DNA of 64,000 bases from an uncultured Nitrosospira sp. (GCA_900696515.1 CAADGK010000079.1:1-64000); one strand, 5' to 3'. Shown: positions 24,160-33,940, numbered from the stretch's first letter. Program-made: numbers and translations. Notes: a model not told the origin generated them from the letters alone.

Positions 24160-24660
24160 ATGGCTATTCCACGGTTCATCAAGTCCCTCCGTGAAAAAAT
24201 TGGGACCGACTTGTTGCAAGTGCCAACCGCAACGGTGATGGCCTATGATGAACAAGGACGACTACTGCTCGTGAAGGATATCGCTTCCGGTTTGTGGGGG
24301 CCGCCGAGCGGGATTGTCGATCCTCATGAGCTGCCGTCAGATACGGCGGTACGAGAAGTCTGGGAGGAAGCCGGGGTATTTGTCGAACTGACACATCTGC
24401 TCGGCGTCTTTGCAGGAAAGCATTTCTCCGGTGTATATCCGAATGGGGATCAGCTATCGGTAGTAGCCACTGTTTTTGCGGGAAAGCCGATCAGGGGAGT
24501 GCCGCGCGCCGACCATGAGGAAACATCCGATGCAAGGTTCTTCCACAAGAGCGAAATAGAGAACTTGTCCCGTTATCCCCATTTTTATGAGATCTGTCAG
24601 GCGATGAGCCAAGCCCAACCGTACTTCAAGCCGGCGACCTGGCATCCTCAAAATTCATAA
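24160..24660 (+). CDS. Nudix hydrolase
   Basis: A 166-aa protein with a perfect Nudix box: Gly (GIVDPHE), then x7, then REVWEEAGV (about residues 50-72). N-terminal segment: MAIPRFIKSLREKIGTDLLQ. The protein should hydrolyse a nucleoside diphosphate linked to some moiety; the substrate cannot be predicted. A close paralogue, frameshifted, lies 1.3 kb downstream (25941-26446). The two share about the same length and C-terminal sequence (YFKPATW). Confidence 0.9.
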   Translation: MAIPRFIKSLREKIGTDLLQVPTATVMAYDEQGRLLLVKDIASGLWGPPSGIVDPHELPSDTAVREVWEEAGVFVELTHLLGVFAGKHFSGVYPNGDQLSVVATVFAGKPIRGVPRADHEETSDARFFHKSEIENLSRYPHFYEICQAMSQAQPYFKPATWHPQNS

Positions 24661-24775
24661 GCCGCCTTGTGATCCCGCCGTGCCTATTCAGAGAGTTTGT
24701 GAACTGGGTTCAGAGGAGAAAATGATGAAGAACGGACCTGGCAGCGAAGTGCAGTGAGTGGAGACTTTGCCTGGT

Positions 24776-25078
24776 CTATGGTTCGTCTTTGGGGGATTCT
24801 TCGCTCTGTTTGAGCCAAAGTTCAAGCAGTCTGGTTTCGCGTTCGGACTGAGAAATGTGCTCCAGTGCGAATGCACCGGTCAGGCGGTCCTCATAAAACG
24901 CTCGCTGCTTCGCATACGCCTTCTTAAAGGCCTCTGTTTTTAAGGTCTTCCAGTTCGCATCGGAGATTCCGGCCTGAGACCTCAAGAGGTTGATCTCGAT
25001 GGCTTGAAACGCGAAGACTTTAGCTAATACCTTGATGACCGTGGCATTCGTCAAGAATCTGGGATTCTTTTCAGACAT
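24776..25078 (-). CDS. Hypothetical helical protein
   Basis: A 100-aa, highly charged and mostly helical protein. Segments NATVIKVLAKVFAFQAIEINLLRSQ and WKTLKTEAFKKAYAKQRAFYEDRLTG read as amphipathic helices; the end is acidic (EESPKDEP). ATG 25078 has no strong ribosome site. No family recognised. It sits between the Nudix gene (convergent) and the ferredoxin gene. Confidence 0.55.
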   Translation of the reverse strand: MSEKNPRFLTNATVIKVLAKVFAFQAIEINLLRSQAGISDANWKTLKTEAFKKAYAKQRAFYEDRLTGAFALEHISQSERETRLLELWLKQSEESPKDEP

Positions 25079-25162
25079 AACTGAATGCTGCAGTTCTGGC
25101 GGGGCACACAAGCCTGGACCGATGCTGTCTCTGCATCCTGCGATGCGATCTTGACTCACTCT

Positions 25163-25196
25163 GTGCCCGCGATAGGTCGAGACCTATCGCGGGCAC
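25163..25196 (-). terminator. Long perfect palindrome after the ferredoxin gene
   Basis: GTGCCCGCGATAGGTC (25163-25178) pairs perfectly with 25181-25196, a 16-bp stem with a 2-nt centre. It lies 50 bp beyond the ferredoxin stop. A U-run occurs on the plus-strand side (ACTTTT just past 25196). It probably acts as a transcription terminator or bidirectional insulator. Confidence 0.65.
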
Positions 25197-25246
25197 GAAG
25201 AACTTTTAAACAGCCTGCTCCAATCGGAACAGTGAAGTGGAACCGT

Positions 25247-25940
<694 letters not shown>

Positions 25941-26446
25941 ATGGCGATTCCTGAGTTCATCAAAGCCCTTCGGGCAAAAGTCGGGACCACGTTGTTGCAC
26001 GTTCCATGGTGGCGGTCCTGGCCTATGATGATCTGGGACGGGTGGTGCTCGTCAAGGATAAGCCTTCCGGCTTGTGGGGGGCGCCGAGCGGGATTGTCGA
26101 TCCTCATGAACTGCCATCAGATGCAGCGGTCCGGGAAGTGTGGGAGGAGGCGGGGGTCTACGTCGAACTCACAGAGGTTCTCGGCGTCTTTGCAGGGGAA
26201 CGATTTTCTGTGGTGTATCCGAACGGCGACCAATTGTCAGGGGTGGAGACCGTGTTTGCGGCGCGGGTAATCACGGGAGTGCCGAGAGCCGATCAGGAGG
26301 AAACCTCCGACGCCGGGTTCTTTGATCCGGGCGAGATCGAGCGGCTGGCTTGCTATCCCCATTTCCTGGAGATTCACCAGGCTGTGAGCCAACAGCCACG
26401 TTGCTCCTACTTCAAGCCGGCCACCTGGCGTCCTCCACATGTCTAA
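25941..26446 (+). pseudogene. Frameshifted Nudix hydrolase paralogue
   Basis: The N-terminal frame (25941 to about 26005: MAIPEFIKALRAKVGTTLLHVP) matches the start of the intact Nudix gene. The frame then shifts near 26005-26015, and the rest of the protein, including a complete Nudix box (GIVDPHELPSDAAVREVWEEAGV), continues in another frame to 26446. Alignment with the intact copy puts a 1-bp deletion in the CCA-TGG-TGG-CG segment. An ATG at 26006 could still give a 146-aa truncated Nudix protein, so it may retain function. Confidence 0.82.
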
Positions 26447-26853
26447 ACTATCTTGAGTTGGACCGCTGCATCGTCGAGAAGACCGTAATACCGGCCAGGC
26501 GTTAGCCTCGATCGTGCCGTTTCCCCCTCATGGTTGGATGTCGGCGCATTGCATCCTTCTCTTTGTACCCATACCGACCACTGATAGCGAGGGGTTGTTT
26601 GATATCGAGCCGGTTGTGGGCTTGAACTCCAGGCCTAGCGGTTGTATGGTGCGTCCAGATGGTCAAGTCTGGCCGTACTACGATAATGTAGGTGATTCCC
26701 AAAAGGATGAGTTTTTGGTCGGCCAAGCAGTCCAATCTGATGTCCGGATCATGGTTGACCGCCGATGCTGTTCACGCGCTGGGATGTCTAACGCTCACGG
26801 TGAACAAGCATGTCCACGCTATCTGGTGACCTTTTCAACAAGGAGGGTGTCCT
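26447..26853. other. Intergenic stretch
   Basis: About 400 bp between the Nudix remnant and the coiled-coil gene. No convincing gene on either strand. It should contain the promoter of 26854-27117. Confidence 0.4.
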
Positions 26854-27117
26854 ATGTCAGAGGTTACGGAGCAGATTACTAAGGCCTTAGAACATTTCAA
26901 GCAGCAGCGCGATGAGCTCCAGGTACAGTTACATCTTGCGAAGGCGGAGGCCAAGGACGAATGGGCTCGCCTGGAGAGCCAGTGGGATGATATCAAGCCC
27001 AAGCTGGAGGCCGCACGGGAAGAAGTCGGGAAAACCGCCGTGTCCGTCGGTGATGCGCTGACCCAGGCGATTGACGAGCTTAAGAAGGGGTACGATCGGC
27101 TGCGGAGCCGGCTCTAG
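26854..27117 (+). CDS. Small coiled-coil protein
   Basis: An 87-aa, highly charged, helical protein (LEHFKQQRDELQVQLHLAKAEAK, ESQWDDIKPKLEAAREEV, ALTQAIDELKKGYDRLRSRL). It is predicted to be coiled coil throughout, with no signal or membrane segment. AAGGAGG precedes ATG 26854 at optimal distance. Similar small proteins in other bacteria accompany stress responses, but I cannot assign a family. Confidence 0.75.
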   Translation: MSEVTEQITKALEHFKQQRDELQVQLHLAKAEAKDEWARLESQWDDIKPKLEAAREEVGKTAVSVGDALTQAIDELKKGYDRLRSRL

Positions 27118-27541
27118 CAGGAGGGGGAAACAGTCGATGTTCGTGCTTAGGCAAGCCTGTCCTGAGCTGGCCCAAGGGCGCTGCACGAGCGAAAATCGAC
27201 TGAGTATTCCGTGACCTCTCCGTTCGTCCTTGAGCCTTCCGAAGGATGAATGGAGAAGTCTCCCTGAAGCCTGCGAAGGCAGATTTTTCACGATGGTGCA
27301 GCCACGGGATCCGGTGTTATCTCTACGACCTCTCTTATCCTGACAGATGATGGTATCGAGATGAGTCGTATGGCAGTCCAGGGTTGCGCGCAATTCTCAT
27401 GTGGTCAAAATCTCTTTGGGCGGAGTTTGCCGAAGGAGGCATTGGAAATATCGTTCGAGTGAGATGTTGAACACTCCAGAGGGACTTGGTCCGCTCAGAG
27501 ACGGGATGAGTTTCTGAGCCTGCGGTTCGATCGACGATAAG
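27118..27541. other. Intergenic stretch with REP-like palindrome
   Basis: The 424 bp between two convergent genes hold only the palindrome at 27215-27258. No gene is apparent. Confidence 0.5.
27215..27258. repeat. REP-like imperfect palindrome
   Basis: The arm CCTCTCCGTTCGTCCTT (27215-27231) pairs with 27242-27258 across a 10-nt loop; the mismatches are mostly wobble-compatible. The core TTCGTCC-TGAGCC-TTCCGAAGGA resembles the REP family found in many bacterial genomes, which may be mobilised by RAYT transposases. It could also act as a terminator between the convergent genes. Confidence 0.6.
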
Positions 27542-29338
27542 TCACCGCTTGTGTGGCCCGTCTTGTGGTTTCTTGCCGACATGGGTTTTCCCCTCGCCCA
27601 GGGCAATCCCTGATTCCGCTGTCTGGGTAATCACGATTTCCAATCGTCGGTTCCTGCTGCGGCCCTTGTCCGTATCATTCGTCGTGATCGGCTTACTGTC
27701 CCCATAGCCCATCACTTTGACTCGGTCACTCTGCAATCCTCCGTTGATCAATATCTGTGCAGCATAGTCAGCCCTGGCGCGGGAGAGTTCCTGATTATCG
27801 CGAAAACCCTTTCGAGAGTCGGATCGGAACGGGATATTGTCGGTATGTCCTGCCACCTCGATTCCCTGGTATCGGGATCCGTGCAAGACGGCGCCGATCC
27901 GTTCGAGCAAGGAGGTGCCTCCGAGGGTTACCGTTGCGTCACCGGTGGAGAAGAGGTCGCCATTGGCGAGCGCCAGGGTTAATTTATTACCGCGCTGTCG
28001 CACGGTGACCGTTCCCTTCTTCATCTCTGGTTGGAGCAGGCTTGTGAGGCTCTCATTCATCTTGCGGAGGTCGTTGTTCCCGATGAGCGTGAGGGTTTCT
28101 TCCTCATCGGCGGCGTCCGGGTTAGGTCCGAGCAGGGTGGATGCGGAGAGCGTCTGATCGATCGACTGCAGCGACAGGGCGGGAGGGGGCTCGTCCTGTG
28201 TGGCCGCTGCGTCGTTTTGTTTTGACGAGTTGCTGTTGGTATTGGCGTTCAACTCAACATCCACCAGCATTTGCTTGGTGCGAGCGAGTTCCGCCTCTTT
28301 TGCCACGAGTTGCGGATTCACGTCGGCGAACTTTTGACTGACTTGTTTCAACTCGTCCTTCACCAGCGTCAACTCTTGCTCTTTTTTCACGATCAGTTGT
28401 TCTGCGTCCGTGGCCCGGCGCTTCGCCTGGGCCAGCTCCTGTTCACGCCCCGATGATGTCAGTTGTTGCTCCACCTCGGTCACACGGCGCTTCGCTTGTG
28501 CCAATTCCTGCTCCTTTCCGGCCAGCAGCTGTTCGACTTCCGTGACGCGGCGCTTGGCTTGGACCACGTCCTGGTCTTTTTTCACCACCTGCTGTTCAGC
28601 GTCGCTGACGCGGCGTCTGATCTGGATCAGCTCCTGCTCTTTCCCCGCCGTTTGTTGCTCGGCCTCGTTGATGCGGCGCTTCGCCTGGTTCAGTTCCAGT
28701 TCTTTGTTGGCCGTCAGTTGCTCCGCTTCGGCGATGCGGCGCTTGGCTTGCGTGAGGTCCTGATCCTTCTTGACGGTCAGTTGTTCCGCTTCGGCGATGC
28801 GGTGCTTGGCTTGAACCAGTTCCTGTCCTTTTGCCGTCGCCGCCATTTGTTGTTCCACTTCGCTTACTCGGCGTTTGGCTTGGTTCAGTTCCTCGCTTTG
28901 TGCGGCGAGATCGTCCCGAAACTTCTTGGAGTTGTCGATCGCATTTGACCGCAAGGCGGCGATTTCCGTGTCCTTGGCATGGAGCTGCAGCACGAGCTCG
29001 CCGATGCGTTGCTTGAGCTCCTCGATTTTCTGCTTGGATGCCTGGAGATTGCTTCTGGCCATACCCAATTCGTCCGCGGCCTGGTTGTCCGGTGCACTTC
29101 GGAGTGACTCGTCGTCGACTCGATAGACCCGAGGGGCGGCGCTGTCCGATGGAGCACGTCGGGGACCTTGCCAGGTTTCGTAGGATGATGCTAGACGAGG
29201 AGAGGATGTCGCTCGGAAACGGTCGCTGGCTGTGTCTGAGAATATGGGCATCGGCATGGGAGCGGCATTCGAAACGGCAACCGTTGCGTAAAGCAAGGCG
29301 ATGGTGACGAGAGCCCACGTAGAGAGTTTCACAAGCAT
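27542..29338 (-). CDS. OmpA-family protein with long heptad-repeat stalk
   Basis: A 598-aa exported protein: signal peptide (1 to about 25, ending SNA), a disordered segment, then a long coiled coil made of about eight 21-residue repeats of the form L-x-QAKRR-(I/V)-x-E-(A/V)-EQ (about residues 160-330), a linker, and a C-terminal OmpA peptidoglycan-binding domain (about 480-590) with the motif VAGHTDNIPF and RSRNRRLEI. The start is ATG 29338. The architecture is that of a peptidoglycan-anchored spacer protein. Each repeat is three heptads, so it likely spans tens of nanometres. Confidence 0.85.
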   Translation of the reverse strand: MLVKLSTWALVTIALLYATVAVSNAAPMPMPIFSDTASDRFRATSSPRLASSYETWQGPRRAPSDSAAPRVYRVDDESLRSAPDNQAADELGMARSNLQASKQKIEELKQRIGELVLQLHAKDTEIAALRSNAIDNSKKFRDDLAAQSEELNQAKRRVSEVEQQMAATAKGQELVQAKHRIAEAEQLTVKKDQDLTQAKRRIAEAEQLTANKELELNQAKRRINEAEQQTAGKEQELIQIRRRVSDAEQQVVKKDQDVVQAKRRVTEVEQLLAGKEQELAQAKRRVTEVEQQLTSSGREQELAQAKRRATDAEQLIVKKEQELTLVKDELKQVSQKFADVNPQLVAKEAELARTKQMLVDVELNANTNSNSSKQNDAAATQDEPPPALSLQSIDQTLSASTLLGPNPDAADEEETLTLIGNNDLRKMNESLTSLLQPEMKKGTVTVRQRGNKLTLALANGDLFSTGDATVTLGGTSLLERIGAVLHGSRYQGIEVAGHTDNIPFRSDSRKGFRDNQELSRARADYAAQILINGGLQSDRVKVMGYGDSKPITTNDTDKGRSRNRRLEIVITQTAESGIALGEGKTHVGKKPQDGPHKR

Positions 29339-29908
29339 GGTTAACCTACCAATCGGGATGACACAGTGCGGTGACGGCGCATGGATTGGCACCCTACTCA
29401 CGGGCGTCACGGCACGGAAGTGGTTATGGACTCCGCTCAGAAATCTCGGACGGCAGGACAGGATGTACCCTTGCCGATATGGCGGCGCCGTTCCCTCCGA
29501 CATGAATGGATCGTGCAAGAGGGAAACGGATCCTATCGCCTTCGAGATTCACTTTGCAACGGGTGCGCACAGCGGAATGGTCGGAGTCATCGTTGCAGAG
29601 TCGGCTGATTGTCACAGCGGAGGGCGATGAGGTTCGGGTGGACCGGGGTGCATCGTTTGTGAGAGGTGTCTCCGACATTAGACGATGTGGAATACGAATA
29701 GCGGAGGCGGTGTGTCGCACGAAGCGGCATGCGCCTGTTTCGCCGGTTTTGCCACATATAGTCTTCATGGGTAGGACCGCGTGGCTGCAATGGAGTCTTC
29801 GCACGATGTTGCTGTGCATCGATGTTCTCGCTCCCGCCTTGAATCTGGACGGTGAATCTCGCTAGACTGCGCCCGCTCGCCTTGTTCTGTGTCTTCGGAG
29901 GATCTGCT
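29339..29908. other. Divergent intergenic region
   Basis: About 570 bp between the divergent OmpA and Sel1 genes, which should hold both promoters. A plus-strand frame (29381-29608, 75 codons) has no ribosome site or recognisable feature. I assign no gene. Confidence 0.4.
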
Positions 29909-30943
29909 ATGGCGGTTCGTGCGTTTCTTTCCATCTGTTTTATGGTCGGCGCGCTGGTCTTGGTCGGGATGTGTCCCGCAGCGGCAGCGGACCAACCACA
30001 GCAGCTCAAAGCTGCCTGTGAAAGGGGGACACCCACTGCCTGTAACGTGCTCGGACTGTTACATATGAAGGGCGAAGGGGTGAAGCAAGACGAGGTGCGG
30101 GCCGCAGCGATGTTCAGAAAAGCCTGTGATATCGGTGATCCGAGTAGTTGTTCCAATCTCGGGGTGTTGCATGCGGAGGGGGTCGGGGTTCAACAAGACG
30201 ATGTGCAGGCCGCGGTCTTTGCAAGAAGAGCCTGTGATGGGGGAGAGGCGAGGGGCTGCTACAATCTTGGCGTGATGTATGCCGAGGGGACTGGGGTCCA
30301 ACAAGACGAGGTGCAAGCGGCTGACTTCACTCGGAAGGCCTGCGATATAGGTAATATGAAGGGCTGCTACAATTTGGCCGTCATGTATGCTTCCGGATTC
30401 GGGGGACAACAGGATGAGGTGCAGGCGGCCGATCTCTACAAGGCGGTCTGTGAGAGCGGGAATGCGAGAGGGTGCTACAATCTGGCTGCCATGTACGCGA
30501 CCGGAACAGGGATTCAACAGGACGACATTCGAGCCGCCGATTTCTACCGGAAGGCCTGTGACGGGGGTAACGCGAGAGGTTGTTACAATCTTGGCGTGAT
30601 GTATGCCGAGGGGACAGGGGTCCCACAGGATGAGTTTCAAGCCGCCGATTTCTACCGGAAGGCCTGTGACGGCGGGAGTGCCAGGGGCTGTTCCAACCTT
30701 GGTTCGATGTACGCGGCGGGCAATGGAATTAAGCAGGACGATGTTCGTGCAGCGACCCTCTACCGAAAGGCTTGCGACGATGGCGATGCCAAGGGTTGCA
30801 TCAACCTTGGCGTCATCTATCAGGTCGGGCGGGGCGTCAAGTCCGACGACACGGAAGCCCTCAAACATTATGGCAAAGCATGCGATCTCAGAGAGCAGAA
30901 GGGCTGCTCACTCTATGCCAAGTTAAAGACAGGGAGACGGTGA
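29909..30943 (+). CDS. Exported Sel1-repeat protein with paired cysteines (Hcp-like)
   Basis: A 344-aa protein with a signal peptide (1 to about 27, PAAAAD) and eight full 36-residue Sel1 repeats plus a partial ninth. Each repeat has the form ACD-G-xx-GCYNLGVMYAEGTGVxQDxxxAAxFYRK, with Cys at repeat positions 2 and 10, as in Helicobacter cysteine-rich proteins, where the pair forms a disulfide. ATG 29909 is chosen for its SD (CGGAGGA) and signal peptide; the frame is open further upstream. Probably a periplasmic or secreted scaffold. Any enzymatic activity is speculative. Confidence 0.9.
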   Translation: MAVRAFLSICFMVGALVLVGMCPAAAADQPQQLKAACERGTPTACNVLGLLHMKGEGVKQDEVRAAAMFRKACDIGDPSSCSNLGVLHAEGVGVQQDDVQAAVFARRACDGGEARGCYNLGVMYAEGTGVQQDEVQAADFTRKACDIGNMKGCYNLAVMYASGFGGQQDEVQAADLYKAVCESGNARGCYNLAAMYATGTGIQQDDIRAADFYRKACDGGNARGCYNLGVMYAEGTGVPQDEFQAADFYRKACDGGSARGCSNLGSMYAAGNGIKQDDVRAATLYRKACDDGDAKGCINLGVIYQVGRGVKSDDTEALKHYGKACDLREQKGCSLYAKLKTGRR

Positions 30944-31188
30944 GATCCTAAGCGTTGAAGGTCATTCTGTTTTCGGGCAGACCCATCGAGAAACAGATGT
31001 CGCCATGATTGGGCGCGCCGTCTGATCATACTCATCCAGACGTTCCCCTTTGTCTGCGGCATGAGCTCCTGTGCGCTGCTCTCGCTCTCCTTGTTCCAGC
31101 ACAGCTCTTGATCTGGCTGGGCACGCTCCGTATGATCGCGTCCATCGTACGTTCTCAGCTGCTCTTTTCGTCTAACCGTGAGGTACTG

Positions 31189-31728
31189 ATGCGACGACTT
31201 TTTCTTGCTCTCTTACCACTGCTTCTAACTGGATGTCCGACCACAACGGCGCTGGTCGTTGGAGCGCCGGCGCTTCTCTCCAAGTCCGAGTTCGATGAAC
31301 GGCGGACGGAAACCAAGCAGCAGATTGAGAAAGGGTTGATTTCAAAAGAGGCCGGCGAGACCAGCTGTCGCCAGATGCTGAACACGGTCGATCGGAATCA
31401 CGCCGCTCCGCCGCCCGTAGATCCAGCCGTCTGTGAATTTGGATCGTTTGCTGACAAGCGCTACGAGTTGACCAGGTCGGTGGAGAGCGGTGCGCTGACG
31501 CCGGAGCTCTGGGTGACGAAATGCAACCAGCTGACCGGACAGTCCTCAAACCACGAGCGCTGTGTGTACGACCCCTTTGCTGATCGGCTTGTCCAGTGGC
31601 GTCGATTGATCACCGAAGGGAAGACGTCACAGGAAGGGGCTCAGATGGACTGCCATAACTATGTGAAGCAGCTTCGCGAACATCCGATCCCGGGGCCGGA
31701 GATTCGTGAAGAGGCCTGTAAGCTTTGA
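31189..31728 (+). CDS. Lipoprotein of unknown function
   Basis: A 179-aa protein with an N-terminal lipobox (LLLTGC, Cys16). The mature part has two related segments of about 55 residues, each with a helical start (FDERRTETKQQIEKGLISKEAG; FADRLVQWRRLITEGKTSQEGA) and spaced Cys residues, suggesting an internal duplication stabilised by disulfides. ATG 31189 (GAGGT upstream) is the start; the frame is open from 31009. No family recognised. It lies after the Sel1 gene on the same strand, in a run of exported proteins. Confidence 0.7.
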   Translation: MRRLFLALLPLLLTGCPTTTALVVGAPALLSKSEFDERRTETKQQIEKGLISKEAGETSCRQMLNTVDRNHAAPPPVDPAVCEFGSFADKRYELTRSVESGALTPELWVTKCNQLTGQSSNHERCVYDPFADRLVQWRRLITEGKTSQEGAQMDCHNYVKQLREHPIPGPEIREEACKL

Positions 31729-31811
31729 CGAGTTGCTGATCTCCCCACATCACTGTTGTTCTCATGACGCGGGAAGACTTCTCAATGCACGTTTCAGGCA
31801 GGAGGCGCAGG

Positions 31812-32684
31812 ATGGTGTTACAGAGACGCTTCATAACCTGGTGTCTGAGTGTGTTGGCATACGGATGCGGCGGCGACGCCGTTTTCGCGCACGAACCCAA
31901 GCCCGCGGATCCGCCAGGAACTACGGAGCTCCGTGCCGCAGTTGAGCAGGATGTTGCTTGGGACATGATTGAGTGGACGGAGCGCCGCTACAAGATTGAG
32001 GCGGTACGATTCAAGGCGCGGGACGAATCCGGCTGGGATTGGTGGGGCAGCGACGAGGTGATGGTCGAGACTATGGATGTGAAAGGGTGGACCGTCTCCG
32101 ATGAGATCGGCGGTATTGACTCGGGCGACACCCACCATTTCGATCCCCTGAGGAGCTGCGTGGTCTCCGTCCGTCCGGGAATTGTCGTGCTCGGCAAGAC
32201 ATCGGTGTGCACCGACGCCGGGGAGGCTGCTCCGCTGGGTTTTGACGTCGAGTTCTGGGAGAAGGATTCAATCGGATGGTCGTTTGGTTTTTGCGCGGCC
32301 GCATCGCCGGAGGCGGGTTTTCACGCCGGGCCACACTGTGCGAATGATCGAAACGGTGACGATTTCATCGGTCGTGCCCGGATCGATTGGCCCGCAGCGG
32401 ACCTTGAGGCCATGCTGCCCAATGTCGGCGACGAACATGTCGAAACTGTTGTCCTCAACCCTTGTAGTAAAGGGGAGAGCGTGTGCGATGTGACGTACGG
32501 TCCGGATTATAGTGTTACCTATCGGATCACACGTCTTCGTGACGCCCGAGTTGATCTGCGCTCACTGCTTAACGACGCCATGCGCAGAACAGGCGCCCGT
32601 TCTGAACTGGAAGCCATTGTAACCGGTCTGCGCTCCTTGCGCGCACCGACTCCTCGCCAGGTGGAACCGAATTTGCCCAAGTAG
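31812..32684 (+). CDS. Exported protein of unknown function
   Basis: A 290-aa protein from ATG 31812 (SD GGAGG). It has a signal peptide (about 1-27, ending VFA) and an acidic mature part with six to eight Cys, rich in Trp and Asp (SGWDWWGSDEVMVETMDVKGW; GPHCANDRNGDD). The C-terminal 50 residues form a helical, basic segment. I do not recognise a family. It is probably envelope-associated or secreted, part of the cluster of exported unknowns at 29.9-33.9 kb. Confidence 0.68.
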   Translation: MVLQRRFITWCLSVLAYGCGGDAVFAHEPKPADPPGTTELRAAVEQDVAWDMIEWTERRYKIEAVRFKARDESGWDWWGSDEVMVETMDVKGWTVSDEIGGIDSGDTHHFDPLRSCVVSVRPGIVVLGKTSVCTDAGEAAPLGFDVEFWEKDSIGWSFGFCAAASPEAGFHAGPHCANDRNGDDFIGRARIDWPAADLEAMLPNVGDEHVETVVLNPCSKGESVCDVTYGPDYSVTYRITRLRDARVDLRSLLNDAMRRTGARSELEAIVTGLRSLRAPTPRQVEPNLPK

Positions 32685-32999
32685 ATCTCGATTGATGGCT
32701 TTGGCGTGTAGATAATACAGCCAATATAGCTCTGGGGCATCGCGTGTGGTTTCCATGGCGAGGAGTGACGAACTATCCTGGAGTGCACGTCTCTGTGGGG
32801 AGTAATGCGCCTTGGCCTACGGTTTCAAGTTTCATGTTGCAGGCTTGAGAGTATCGGCGTCTGCATGACTTGAAATTTTCAATGTGAAACCTGGAACTCG
32901 AGATCGAAGGAGCGAACGCCGAATATTGTCACCGTGATGTATCGCGTTGGCAGGAGAAGTGCGCATAAACACCGAGCCGAATCGTGTGGGAGAACCATC
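32685..32999. other. Intergenic stretch with an imperfect inverted repeat
   Basis: About 315 bp. At 32824-32895 a low-complexity segment (GTTTCAAGTTTCA and its near-complement TGAAA-x-TTTCA-x-GTGAAACC) forms a long imperfect hairpin of a kind repeated elsewhere between genes of this window. No gene seen. Confidence 0.5.
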
Positions 33000-33299
33000 A
33001 TGATATTTCGACGACCAGAGCTTGAAAAAGATAATCCGATCGCTCCAGAGCCCTATATCGGACCACGTCGTCGCCTGGCCATGGCCCGTGCCGTCGCAGC
33101 AGGGAAATCCCCTGCGCCTGGAGACGTGGTGGAGACGTTACAGGTCTTGACGGAGGCAGCGGCTCGGGTAGTGAAGCGTCTCGCTAATAGGCGAAAAACC
33201 GACAGAGATTTGGAGACTCTCCGAGAAGCCGTTGCGCAAGCGGAGCGAATCCTCTCGGTTCAAGAATGCCATCTGTCGCCGAGTAAGTTGAAGGCGTGA
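33000..33299 (+). CDS. Hypothetical helical protein
   Basis: A 99-aa basic protein. The N-terminal part contains Pro-rich and Arg-rich segments (PEPYIGPRRRLAMARAV), and the C-terminal two thirds are helical (ETLQVLTEAAARVVKRLANRRK, DLETLREAVAQAERIL). ATG 33000 is preceded by GGGAGAA. The frame is open upstream to 32934. No family recognised. Confidence 0.55.
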   Translation: MIFRRPELEKDNPIAPEPYIGPRRRLAMARAVAAGKSPAPGDVVETLQVLTEAAARVVKRLANRRKTDRDLETLREAVAQAERILSVQECHLSPSKLKA

Positions 33300-33397
33300 G
33301 GATCTCCCTTGGGCTCAGCAGAAGCGCCATTGTTTTGGCGGTCGTATCCGTGCGCGGGGTATCACTCAGTCATCGGCCATCATGAGAGCCGACAGGA

Positions 33398-33886
33398 GTG
33401 AGGTCTCGGTGTTCAACCGGAGTGGCTGTGCTGCCAGATCAAGAGGACAGGTGGTTTGAGAGGAAGCCGGTTGTTTCCTGGAGCGTCGGTGGGGGGCTCG
33501 GTCTTTTCCTCTGCCTTGTACTCTTGAGTTGCGGGACGCTGAGTGGGTTTGCCTGTGGCAATAGCGGACAACGCGCTATCCAAGAGTTGGTGTATTTCGG
33601 AACCAATACACCGTCGGGCTTGGTCACGCCGGCAGATTGGACACAGTTTCTTCGCGAGGTGGTAACACCGAGGTTTCCTGAAGGACTTTCAGTCTGGCAG
33701 GCGTCAGGCCAATGGCGAGCGACCTCAGGCGTGATGGTGAACGAAATGACCTATGTCCTCAGTCTAGTCCATCCAGACGATGCCGCGACGAATAAGGCGA
33801 TGCAGGACATCCTCGCGTCTTACAAAACCCGTTTTGAGCAAGAAGCGGTACTCCGTGTAACCACTGCTGTGTGTACCTCACTCTAG
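33398..33886 (+). CDS. DUF3574-type exported protein
   Basis: A 162-aa protein. After a basic N-terminus comes a hydrophobic signal or lipoprotein segment (about 28-45, LGLFLCLVLLSCGTLSG), then a DUF3574 domain (about 60-155) with the diagnostic core GLVTPADWTQFLREVVTPRFPEGLSVW followed by GQWRATSG. DUF3574 proteins are small exported proteins of unknown function. The start is uncertain: GTG 33398 or in-frame GTG codons at 33422 and 33428. The LLSC segment would make it a lipoprotein if a later start is used. Confidence 0.75.
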   Translation: MRSRCSTGVAVLPDQEDRWFERKPVVSWSVGGGLGLFLCLVLLSCGTLSGFACGNSGQRAIQELVYFGTNTPSGLVTPADWTQFLREVVTPRFPEGLSVWQASGQWRATSGVMVNEMTYVLSLVHPDDAATNKAMQDILASYKTRFEQEAVLRVTTAVCTSL

Positions 33887-33940
33887 CCTCTTCAAGCTTC
33901 GCAATGGTGGCTTCATTTCGAAATGATGGGATGAACATCG

